Part shown: positions 17,387-24,784 of the stretch, piece by piece | How positions within the stretch are numbered: position 1 is the first letter of the stretch | How the letters are laid out: every line of letters starts with the position of its first letter | Assembly (NCBI GenBank): GCA_963789255.1 | Contig: CAWBJW010000002.1 | Coordinates: forward strand, 558,001 to 622,000 | From: DATARH01 sp963789255 | Lineage (GTDB): Bacteria; Pseudomonadota; Alphaproteobacteria; ATCC43930; CGMCC-115725 | DNA length: 64,000 bases | Direction: 5' to 3' | Notes under the pieces: generated by a model | The model's database searches: none | What the model saw: only the letters and a program-made list of their open reading frames with translations | What the model was told of the DNA's origin: nothing | Program-made: the position numbers and the translations under genes

Positions 17387-18056
17387 ATGATGTTCCGCGA
17401 TCGCAAGGATGCGGGCGAGCGCCTGGCCGCGCAGGCTCCTCCATCTCAAGGACCGAGCGCCGGTCGTGCTGGCCTTGCCGCGCGGCGGGGTTGCGATCGG
17501 CAGCGAGATCGCCCGCCTTTTCGGCGCGCCGCTCGACATCGTGCTGGTGCGCAAGATCGGCGTCCCGTGGCAGCCGGAGCTGGCGCTCGGCGCGGTGGCG
17601 GATTGCGGCACGCCGGAAATCTACATCGACCAACGCATGGCGGAGGCGTTGGCTATACCGGCCGATTACGTGCGCGAGGAGACCGCGCGCCAGCTGACCG
17701 AGATCGAGCGGCGGCGCCAGATCTATTGCGCGGGCCGCCCGCCGATCGAGGTCAGGGGCCGCACCGCGATCGTCGTCGATGACGGGATCGCCACCGGCGC
17801 GACGATGCGGGCGGCCTTGCGCGCGGTGCGGCGATGCGGACCGGCCTGGCTGGTGCTGGCCGCGCCGGTCGCTGCCGCAGACACGCTCGCCAACCTCGCC
17901 GGCGAAGCCGACGAGACGGTCTGCGTCGCTTCCCCCGAAGGGCTCGGCGCGATCGGATTTTACTACGAGGATTTCCACCAGATGAGCGACGCCGAGGTCA
18001 CCGAGCTGTTGGCCCGCGCCCCACCTCCCCCGGTCACGACCGACGCCGGGACGTGA
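17387..18056 (+). CDS. Phosphoribosyltransferase domain protein (frameshifted)
   Basis: About 222 residues of a type I PRTase. The PRPP-binding motif is IVVDDGIATGAT near residue 128, and the N-terminus has the LALPRGGVAIGSEIA loop found in the group often fused to or beside dienelactone-hydrolase-like proteins. The start codons (ATG 17387 or 17390) follow AAGGATAGG. They lie in a different frame from the body; dropping one C near 17437 (GCGCAGG to GCGAGG) joins ERLAA to RLLHLKDRAPVV. Acceptor base or substrate is unknown; the group is not a recognised purine salvage enzyme. It converges with a luciferase-like oxidoreductase gene 3 nt away. Confidence 0.78.
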
Positions 18057-18059
18057 GGG

Positions 18060-19100
18060 TCATTTGGCCGCGGCGGCGAGCCGGGGTTCGCCGGCGAAGG
18101 CCGGCATGATGTCGCGGGCGAAGCGGTGGATGTTGTCGCGCGAGCCGCCGAAATTGATGATGACATACTCGACTCCGCCGGCGCGCAACGCTTCCAGCTT
18201 GCGCGCGATCTGATCCGGGGTACCGAAGATCGCGGTGTCGTCGCAGAGGCGCCGCACCTCGCGCTCGTCATGGCGCGCGAAGCGCTCGCGCTCATCGCCC
18301 GGCCGCTCGGCGAGCTTGTTGATCCGCAGATGCCCCTGGAAGCGCCGCACCTGCGCCGCCTCCAGCTCCTCGGCCGTGTCGGCGAAATGCACCGCGCGGG
18401 CAACGCCGACCGCCATCGGGGCATAGACCCGGCCGCGCGCCGCCACATCCGATTTGAACTGGGCGATGTGGCCGATCACATCTTCCGCGAGATCATACTG
18501 CCCGAGCAGCATGTTGTAACCGCGCTCGGCGACTTGGCGGACCGAACGCTCGCTGCCCGCGCCCATCCAGAACGGCGGGTGCGGGCGTTGCGCAGTCGGC
18601 GGCTCGACGACGATGTTGTCGTATTGCCAGTATCGGCCGCGATGGCTGAACGGCGTGTCCGAGACGAACGCCTTGGTGATCACTTCCATGGCTTCGTCGA
18701 AGCGCGCGTCGGCCTCCTCCATCGCCACGCAGAACCCGGCGAATTCGTTGTAGCGGTAGCCCTTGCCGATGCCGAAATCGAGCCGCCCGCCGGACAACAG
18801 ATCGAGCGTCGCCGCCTGCTCGGCGAGCAGCACCGGGTTGTGCCAGGGGAGCACCAGGACAGCCGTGCCGAGACGCAGGGTCGAGGTGCGCGCGCCGAGC
18901 CAGGTCAACAGGTTGAGGCTTGCCGAGACCTGGCCGAACCCGGTGAAATGGTGCTCGACGACGAAGGTGCTGTGAAAGCCGACCGCCTCGGCCGCGACAT
19001 TGTTCTCGATCCACTCGCGGAAACCCTGGCTGCTGTCCGTCAATTCCGCGCCGGGCGTGGGGCGCCGCGCCTGGGCGCTGCCGAAAAGTCCAAACCGCAT
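18060..19100 (-). CDS. LLM-class flavin-dependent oxidoreductase (luciferase-like)
   Basis: 346 residues of a bacterial luciferase-like TIM barrel, usually FMN- or F420-dependent. Typical landmarks are EAVGFHSTFVVEHHFTGFG, RTSTLRLGTAVLVLPWHNP, LLSGGRLDFGIGKGYR and the C-terminal FGTPDQIARKLEAL. Such enzymes monooxygenate small organic compounds, and specificity cannot be predicted. A dispersed palindrome separates it from gloA downstream. The gene is intact and about the family length. A second, distant member lies at 37938-39119. Confidence 0.85.
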   Translation of the reverse strand: MRFGLFGSAQARRPTPGAELTDSSQGFREWIENNVAAEAVGFHSTFVVEHHFTGFGQVSASLNLLTWLGARTSTLRLGTAVLVLPWHNPVLLAEQAATLDLLSGGRLDFGIGKGYRYNEFAGFCVAMEEADARFDEAMEVITKAFVSDTPFSHRGRYWQYDNIVVEPPTAQRPHPPFWMGAGSERSVRQVAERGYNMLLGQYDLAEDVIGHIAQFKSDVAARGRVYAPMAVGVARAVHFADTAEELEAAQVRRFQGHLRINKLAERPGDERERFARHDEREVRRLCDDTAIFGTPDQIARKLEALRAGGVEYVIINFGGSRDNIHRFARDIMPAFAGEPRLAAAAK

Positions 19101-19133
19101 GACTTGCTCCTGCTGAGTGAGCCGCCGTCATTT

Positions 19134-19265
19134 ACCCTCTCCCGCACCGCGGGAGAGGGAGGGGCCCATCGCGTCAGCGATGGGAGGATGAGGGCTCGTG
19201 CGGTTGCACCACCCTCACCCGCCTCGCTGCGCTTGGCACCCTCTCCCGCGGTGCGGGAGAGGGGC
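19134..19265. repeat. Dispersed double-palindrome element
   Basis: Contains two copies of a palindrome based on CCCTCTCCCGC...GCGGGAGAGGG at 19134-19160 and 19237-19264, with CCCATCGCGTCAGCGATGGG between them. It lies upstream of a luciferase-like gene and downstream of gloA. It resembles the repeated intergenic stem-loops of many alphaproteobacteria. Confidence 0.75.
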
Positions 19266-19272
19266 TTATTTT

Positions 19273-19707
19273 CTACCCCCGCTGCACCAGCTCGATGCGG
19301 TAGCTGTCGGGGTCTTCGATAAAGGCGATGACCGAGCCGCCATGTGCCATCGGGCCGGCCGGGCGCGGGATTTTGACCCCGGCCGCGGCGAGCCGCTCGC
19401 AGGCCTGGTAGACGTCCGGCACCCCGATCGCGAGATGGCCGAAAGCACTGCCGAGCGAATAGGGCTCCGCCTGGTCCCAATTATGGGTCAACTCGATCAC
19501 CGTGCTGTCGGTCTCCTCGCCATAACCGACAAAGGCTAACGTGAACTTGCCGGTCGGGTAGTCGCGCTTGCGCAGCAGCTTCATGCCGAGCAGCCCGGTG
19601 TAGAATTCGAGCGATTTGTCGAGATCCTTGACCCGGATCATCGTGTGCAAAAAGCGGGCCTTGCCCGGCTCCACGGCCGGCCTGGTTTGGGTGTCGGTCA
19701 TCGTCAT
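19273..19707 (-). CDS. gloA: Lactoylglutathione lyase (glyoxalase I)
   Basis: About 144 residues from ATG 19707. It isomerises the methylglyoxal-glutathione hemithioacetal to S-lactoylglutathione. The four metal ligands are visible: His in FLHTMIRV, Glu in STVIELTHNW, His in FGHLAIGV and Glu in YRIELVQ. The signature KSLEFYTGLLGMKLLR is typical of the Ni/Co-type bacterial enzyme. The frame is open into lpxB upstream, with no stop between them, but AAGGAG 13 nt before the ATG supports separate translation. The N-terminal extension TDTQTRPAVEPGKA is not part of the core fold. Confidence 0.93.
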   Translation of the reverse strand: MTMTDTQTRPAVEPGKARFLHTMIRVKDLDKSLEFYTGLLGMKLLRKRDYPTGKFTLAFVGYGEETDSTVIELTHNWDQAEPYSLGSAFGHLAIGVPDVYQACERLAAAGVKIPRPAGPMAHGGSVIAFIEDPDSYRIELVQRG

Positions 19708-20917
19708 GGCGGGCTCACTCCTTCCCGTTGCGGCACGAGCGCGATGCTCGGCGAGGACCGCGAGGATGCGGTCGGCGGCGGCGCGGCTCGGCGACATTCC
19801 GTCCGCCCGAAGCCGCCGCATTGCCTCATCATATCCCTCTCGATGCGCGCTGCGAACCCGTTCGTCCCGGATCAGTTCGGCGAGAGCGATGGCGACCGGC
19901 TCGGGTGTGCAATGCCGGCGCCGGTGCTCCGAAACCAGCGGCCGGTCGAGCAGCAGGTTGACCAAGTTCATCTGGCGGACCTTGACAAGGCGGTCGATCA
20001 CCGCCTCGCTCAGCGGACTGAGCCGATAGGCCACGACCATCGGCACTCCCGCCAGCGCCAGTTCGAGCGCGACCGTTCCCGAGGCGGCGAGCGCGGCGCG
20101 GCTTGCCGCGAAGGCATCGTATTTGGCGCCGCGTTCGTGCAGCACGACCGGCCGGCCCGGCCAGCCGCGCACGCCCTCCGACACCGCCTCCGCGACGGTC
20201 GCGACGGTCGGCACGGCGACGCGAAACGGGCCGACGATCGTTTCCAACCGACGCAGCGCCGCGCCGAACACCGGCATCAGGCGGCGCACCTCGCCGCCGC
20301 GGCTTCCGGGCAGCGCGGCGATCAACAACTCGTCCTCGGCGATCGCGTGCCTGGCGCGAAACCGCGCCGCGTCGCCGCGCTCGGCGCCGCTTTCCAGCAC
20401 CGGGTGGCCGACATAGCTGGCGGCGAGGCCGACGCGCTCGAAATACGGCGGCTCGAACGGCAACAGGGTCAGCAGATGATCGTACCACCGTGCCATGCGC
20501 CGGGCACGGCCGCCGCGCCAGGCCCAGACCATCGGCGCAACGTAATGGATGAGGGGCAGTGTCTCACCCTGTCGGCGCAGCCGCTGCGCGATGCGCCAGG
20601 TGAAGCCGGAACTGTCGATCGTGACCACGCCGTCCGGCCGCAGCGTCGCGGATCGCCGCCACGGTTTCGCGCACCCGGCGCAGGATCAAGGGCGCCCGAG
20701 GCAGCACCTCGGCGACCCCGGCCACCGCGAGATCGGCGATCGGGACAAGGCTTTCCAGCCCTTGCGCCGTCATCTCTTCGCCGCCCACCCCGGCGATGCG
20801 CAAATGACCGGCGGTGCGTTCGCGCAATGCCGCGATCAGCGCCGCGCCGAGCGCGTCGCCCGAGGGCTCGCCGGCAATGATGAAGAGGAACGGCGCAGCC
20901 TCGCCAGCCGCACTCAT
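19704..20917 (-). CDS. lpxB: Lipid-A-disaccharide synthase (frameshifted, apparent read-through into gloA)
   Basis: Condenses UDP-2,3-diacylglucosamine with lipid X in lipid A synthesis at the inner-membrane face. The N-terminal part has FLFIIAGEPSGDALGAAL and the body LIHYVAPMVWAWRGGRARR, AALPGSRGGEV and RLSPLSEAVIDRLV. The frame changes near 20645, where removing one base restores LRPDGVVTIDSSGF. At the 3' end the annotated frame runs without a stop into gloA. One further 1-nt insertion would give a TGA overlapping the gloA start as ATGA (19704-19707); the opposite shift gives a TGA at 19715. The 3' end is therefore uncertain. The start overlaps the lpxI stop (ATGA). Confidence 0.9.
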
Positions 20918-21769
20918 GGTGCGCGGATCCCGACCACGAACAGGCCGGTCGAATCGGCAAGCCGGATCACCTCATCGCGTTCGAGGACCAGCGTCGCGCC
21001 GGCTTCGGCGGCGATCCCGCGCAATCCGCTCTCCGCGGCGAGGGTGACGGTTTGCGGGCCGATCGTCGGCTGGTCGGCGCGCCGTTCCTGGCCCGGCTTC
21101 TCCGCCTTGACGAGCACCCCGCCGGGCCCGTCGCGGCGCAACTCGGCGCACCGGCGCAACAACCCGTCGGTACCCTCGATCGCCTCGACCCCGAGCACCA
21201 GTCCTTGCTGCACGACGACCGCCTGGCCGATATCGAGCGCGCCGATCGCCCGGGCGAGGCGCAGGCCGTGCGCGATATCGGCCAGCGCATCGGCGTCGGG
21301 CCGGACATGACCGAGCGGACCTTCCGGCAAGGCCGCCTCGGCGAGCAGCCGGTCGGCGCCGACGACGCGGAAGCCCTCGCCCTCGAGCTCTTTCACGAAT
21401 GCCGACAGCAACCCGTCATCGCCGAGCGCGCGGTAACCGACCCGGGCAAAAAACTTGGCCGCCCGCCAATCCGGGCACCACGCGCTCAGCAACGGGCGGC
21501 GCACCCCGCCGGCGAGAACCAGCTCGCCGACCGCGTGGGCGCGCAACAGGTCGAACCCCTTCGCCGCGGCGCCGATGCGGCACCAGGCATGCGGCACACC
21601 CTCGACGGTCGCCCGGTCGGCCTCCCCCTCGAGCGCGAGAACGAAGACATCGCGACCGGCGGCGCGACAGCTGTCGATGACCCGACGCGGCAAAACGCCG
21701 CTGCCCGCGATAATCCCCAGTGGGCCCTGGGGCGGGATCGCCGCGACGGAACTCGCCGCTATCCGCCAT
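20914..21769 (-). CDS. lpxI: UDP-2,3-diacylglucosamine diphosphatase LpxI (frameshifted)
   Basis: About 285 residues. LpxI hydrolyses UDP-2,3-diacylglucosamine to lipid X and UMP and replaces LpxH in most alphaproteobacteria. Visible features are GIIAGSGVLPRRVI at the N-terminus, VLAGGVRRP, the central VGADRLLAEAALPEGPLG, and the C-terminal catalytic domain with GTDGLLRRCAELRR, LVKAEKPGQERRADQPTIGPQT and LFVVGIRAP. ATG 21769 overlaps the lpxA stop; dropping one base near 21720 (CCCACTGGGG to CCCCTGGGG) connects it to LGIIAGSG. Its stop overlaps the lpxB start as ATGA. This is the expected order lpxA-lpxI-lpxB. Confidence 0.92.
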
Positions 21770-22559
21770 TCGCCCCTTTGGGCTGGCAGATTGCGCGGCT
21801 CGAATCGGCGCGGATGAACGCGATAACGTCGTCGACCGGGCCGATCCCGCCAAAGCGCTCGGCCGTCTCGTTGACCCGGTCGTTGAGCGTCCCGTCGTCC
21901 GAGAACAGGAACTGATACGCGCTGCGCAGCTCCTGGATGTCCTCGCGGCTGAAACCGCGGCGCTGCATGCCGATGATGTTGAGGCCGGTCAGCCGGGCGC
22001 GGTCGCCCATCACCAGGCCATAGGGGATGACGTCGCGCTCCACCCCCGACATGCCGCCGATCATCGCATGCCGGCCGATCCGCACGAACTGGTGCACCGC
22101 CGAAAGTCCGCCGAGTATCGCATAATCCTCGATCACGACATGGCCGCCGAGCGTTGCGTTGTTGACGAGGATGACGTGATCGCCGATCTGGCAGTCATGC
22201 GCGACATGCGCGCCAACCATCAACAGGCAATGATTGCCGATGCGAGTGACCATGCCGCCGCCGGCCGTGCCAGGGTTGATCGTCACATGCTCGCGGATCG
22301 TGTTGTCGCGGCCGATCTCAAGCGAAGAGGGTTCGCCAGCGTATTTCAAGTCCTGCGTCTCGTACCCGATCGAGGCGAACGGGAAGATCCGCGTGCCACC
22401 GCCGATCGTGGTACGCCCGTCGATGACGACATGGGATTTGAGGCTGACCCCGGCGCCGAGCACGACATGCTCCCCGATCACGCAATAGGGGCCGATCACG
22501 ACGTCATCGGTCAATTTTGCGCCCGACGCGACGATCGCCGTGGGGTGGATCTGGGGCAT
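21759..22559 (-). CDS. lpxA: Acyl-ACP--UDP-N-acetylglucosamine O-acyltransferase
   Basis: 266 residues. It catalyses the first step of lipid A synthesis, 3-O-acylation of UDP-GlcNAc, in the cytosol. Left-handed beta-helix hexapeptides run through the first 190 residues (IHPTAIVASGAKL, VVIGPYCVIGEHV, IGNHCLLMVGAHVAHDCQIG, where the catalytic His lies in VAHDC). A helical C-terminal domain with GFSREDIQELRSAYQFLF follows. It is intact, has family length and lies 7 nt after fabZ. Confidence 0.97.
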   Translation of the reverse strand: MPQIHPTAIVASGAKLTDDVVIGPYCVIGEHVVLGAGVSLKSHVVIDGRTTIGGGTRIFPFASIGYETQDLKYAGEPSSLEIGRDNTIREHVTINPGTAGGGMVTRIGNHCLLMVGAHVAHDCQIGDHVILVNNATLGGHVVIEDYAILGGLSAVHQFVRIGRHAMIGGMSGVERDVIPYGLVMGDRARLTGLNIIGMQRRGFSREDIQELRSAYQFLFSDDGTLNDRVNETAERFGGIGPVDDVIAFIRADSSRAICQPKGANGG

Positions 22560-22566
22560 GCCGGGC

Positions 22567-23037
22567 CTAGTCGTCCATGATCATCGCGGCAAACACCGCT
22601 TCGGCCATCAACTGGCCGCGAACCTCGGCGCGGCCCTCGAATTTCCAGACATTGGCGCGATGGCGCTGCTTGGTGACGCGGACATGGAGGCAATCGCCGG
22701 GAACCACCGGCCGACGAAACCGCGCGTTGTCGACGCTCATGAAGTAGACGAGCTTGCCCTCCGACGCCGGCCCCAGAGTATGGACGACGAGCACCGCGGC
22801 GGTCTGCGCCATCGCCTCGATGATCAGCACGCCCGGCATGACAGGGCGGGTCGGGAAATGACCCTGGAAATGGGGTTCGTTGATCGAAACGTTCTTGATG
22901 CCCGTCGCCTGCTGGTTCGCCACAACGTCGATGACCTTGTCGATCATCAGAAACGGATAGCGGTGCGGGATCATCTCCATGATCCGCTGAATATCGATCT
23001 GGGTCGACTGCTCGTCGGCGCAGGCCGGATCGATCAT
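22567..23037 (-). CDS. fabZ: 3-hydroxyacyl-ACP dehydratase FabZ
   Basis: 156 residues with a single hot-dog fold that dehydrates 3-hydroxyacyl-ACP in fatty-acid elongation. The catalytic His lies in HFQGHFPTRPVMPGV and the Glu in LIIEAMAQTAA. The N-terminal IMEMIPHRYPFLMIDKV is also diagnostic. Its start overlaps the lpxD stop by 4 nt (ATGA), and lpxA follows 7 nt downstream. Placement inside the lpx cluster links supply of 3-hydroxyacyl-ACP to both membrane lipids and lipid A. Confidence 0.97.
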   Translation of the reverse strand: MIDPACADEQSTQIDIQRIMEMIPHRYPFLMIDKVIDVVANQQATGIKNVSINEPHFQGHFPTRPVMPGVLIIEAMAQTAAVLVVHTLGPASEGKLVYFMSVDNARFRRPVVPGDCLHVRVTKQRHRANVWKFEGRAEVRGQLMAEAVFAAMIMDD

Positions 23038-24059
23038 TCCCGGTCCTTCTTTTTCGCGAGGCGCTGCAGGATCGCCACTTGTTTCATGAACAACCCAAAC
23101 GCTACCGCCGGGCTGCCGCCGACGGTAGCACCCGGCTCGACATCGCGCATCACTCCAGATTGCGCAGCGATACGCGCGCCGCTTCCGATGTAGAGATGGC
23201 CGGCAAAGCCGGTCTGCCCACCGACCATGACCAAGTCCCCGAGCCTGGTGCTGCCGGAAATGCCGACCAGAGCGGCCAGCACACAGCCCCGTCCGAGCAC
23301 GGCATTGTGCGCGATCTGCACGAGATTATCGATCATCGTGCCGGGGCCGATAACGGTATCGTGTCCCGAGCCGCGGTCGATCGTCGTGTTGGCCCCGATG
23401 TCGACATCGTCGCCGATGATCACCCGGCCGAGTTGCGGGACCTTGACTGGCGCCTGCGGGTCCGGCGCAAAGCCAAAGCCGGGCTGGCCGATGCGCACCC
23501 CGGGATGCAGCAGCACGCGCGCGCCGATCACGCAATGGCTGAGCGTCACATTGGCGCCGACCCGGCAATCGTCGCCGAGTTCCACCCCGGCGGCGATCAC
23601 CGTGTTGGCCCCGATCTGAACGCGGGCGCCAAGCCGGACTCCTGCCTCGATCACCACATGGGCGCCGATCTCGCAATCGGGCGGGACGGCCGCAGCCGGG
23701 TCGATGACCGCCGACGGTGCCCGCCGCGGTGTGACCGGCGTCGCCGGATAGAAGGCTTGCGCCGCCCGCGCGAACGCCTTGTACGGATCAGCGGCGATCA
23801 ACAGCGCCATTCCCGCCGGCGCCTTTCCGATGAGGCGCTTGTCGACAAACGCGGCGCCGGCGCACGAGCGGGCGAAAGCGTCAATATATTTGCGATTGTC
23901 GAGAAATGTCACGTCGCCGGGACCGGCGGTCTCGAGCGGGGCAACATCGCGAAACAGCCGCCCGGCATCGCGCGGATCGTGCAACGATGCCCCGCTCAAT
24001 GCCGCAAGCGCATCGAGGGAGTAGGGCCCGGTTCGAACAAAAAAGCGGGGATCCGCCAT
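23034..24059 (-). CDS. lpxD: UDP-3-O-(3-hydroxyacyl)glucosamine N-acyltransferase
   Basis: 341 residues. It adds the N-linked 3-hydroxyacyl chain in the third step of lipid A synthesis. An N-terminal uridine-binding domain (GDVTFLDNRKYID) precedes hexapeptide beta-helix turns (ARVQIGANTVIAAGVELGDD, VDIGANTTIDRGSGHDTVIG). The catalytic His is in LVQIAHNAVLG, and a short C-terminal helix contains LFMKQVAILQRLAKKK. Intact. It follows skp with a 35-nt gap and is coupled to fabZ. Confidence 0.97.
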   Translation of the reverse strand: MADPRFFVRTGPYSLDALAALSGASLHDPRDAGRLFRDVAPLETAGPGDVTFLDNRKYIDAFARSCAGAAFVDKRLIGKAPAGMALLIAADPYKAFARAAQAFYPATPVTPRRAPSAVIDPAAAVPPDCEIGAHVVIEAGVRLGARVQIGANTVIAAGVELGDDCRVGANVTLSHCVIGARVLLHPGVRIGQPGFGFAPDPQAPVKVPQLGRVIIGDDVDIGANTTIDRGSGHDTVIGPGTMIDNLVQIAHNAVLGRGCVLAALVGISGSTRLGDLVMVGGQTGFAGHLYIGSGARIAAQSGVMRDVEPGATVGGSPAVAFGLFMKQVAILQRLAKKKDRE

Positions 24060-24094
24060 CGCCGCGCGCGTGGGTAGAGGCAGAAGCCTCGTCC

Positions 24095-24784
24095 CTATTT
24101 CTTTCTTTTCGGCGCCGGTCGAGCCGGGGTGGCCGGCTGTACCGCCGGGGCATTGCTCGCGACCGGGGCGACAAAGTTGACGGTCAGAGTCGGCAGTTGC
24201 TCGTCAAGTTTCTGCAGCACCTCATCGGTTACGTCGTAGCCCTGATCGAACAGCACCAGCTCGCTGCGCTGGAACACCAGATTGGCTTTTCGATTTTTTG
24301 CGATTTCGGTGATGATTTTTAGCATCACTTCCTGGATCTTTTGGAGCGCCTCGGCGTTGGAGCGTTCCAGCGCTTGGCGCTTGCCCTGCACGCTCTTATC
24401 CAAGTCGTTGACCTTTTGCTGAAATTCGCGCCCCTTTTGATTGAGCGCTTCCGCCGAGAGCGAGGCCTGCTGACGCTGCAGTGCATCGCGTTCCTGGCGC
24501 AACAGCTCTTCCTGGTGCGAAATCTCCTTAGCGTATTCGGCGCGTTTTTCCTCGATCTGCTGACGCACCATCTTGGCCGACTTGGAGTTCTGCAATAGCG
24601 ATTGAACATCGACCACTAGGACGTTCAGACCGGACGACGGGGACGGGGACGGGGACGGGGACGGGGCCGCGGCTGGGGCCGGGGTGGGCGCCGGCGGCTT
24701 CTGCTGCGCCTGGGCATAGCCCAACATCCCGCACAGCGCGACCAGCAAAACCAGCGGGGTAACCCCCGCACGCGTTAGAGACAT
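24095..24784 (-). CDS. skp: OmpH/Skp-family periplasmic chaperone
   Basis: 229 residues. Skp binds unfolded outer-membrane proteins in the periplasm and hands them to BamA. The signal peptide LVLLVALCGMLGYAQA precedes a Pro/Ala/Ser linker encoded partly by a GGGGAC hexamer repeat. The conserved VLVVDVQSLLQNSKSAKMVR and a long charged coiled coil (about residues 75-160) follow. A Pro/Ala-rich tail ending KRKK is longer than in E. coli Skp. The start overlaps the bamA stop by one base, so the two are translationally linked. Confidence 0.92.
   Translation of the reverse strand: MSLTRAGVTPLVLLVALCGMLGYAQAQQKPPAPTPAPAAAPSPSPSPSPSSGLNVLVVDVQSLLQNSKSAKMVRQQIEEKRAEYAKEISHQEELLRQERDALQRQQASLSAEALNQKGREFQQKVNDLDKSVQGKRQALERSNAEALQKIQEVMLKIITEIAKNRKANLVFQRSELVLFDQGYDVTDEVLQKLDEQLPTLTVNFVAPVASNAPAVQPATPARPAPKRKK
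24638..24668. repeat. GGGGAC hexamer microsatellite inside skp
   Basis: About four and a half tandem copies of GGGGAC on the plus strand, read on the minus strand as alternating Pro-Ser codons in the linker after the Skp signal peptide. Copy number could vary by replication slippage in steps of two residues without breaking the frame. Confidence 0.7.

Noticed and set aside
19101..19272. The CCTCTCCCGC palindromes as an ordinary terminator of gloA or the luciferase-like gene
   Set aside because: Two copies of the same stem without a T-run and the similarity to a dispersed repeat type fit a repeat element better, although a termination effect is possible.
24638..24668. Short tandem repeat as possible CRISPR remnant
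   Set aside because: The unit is only six bases, lies inside skp in frame, and there are no spacers. No CRISPR-like array was seen anywhere in the window.
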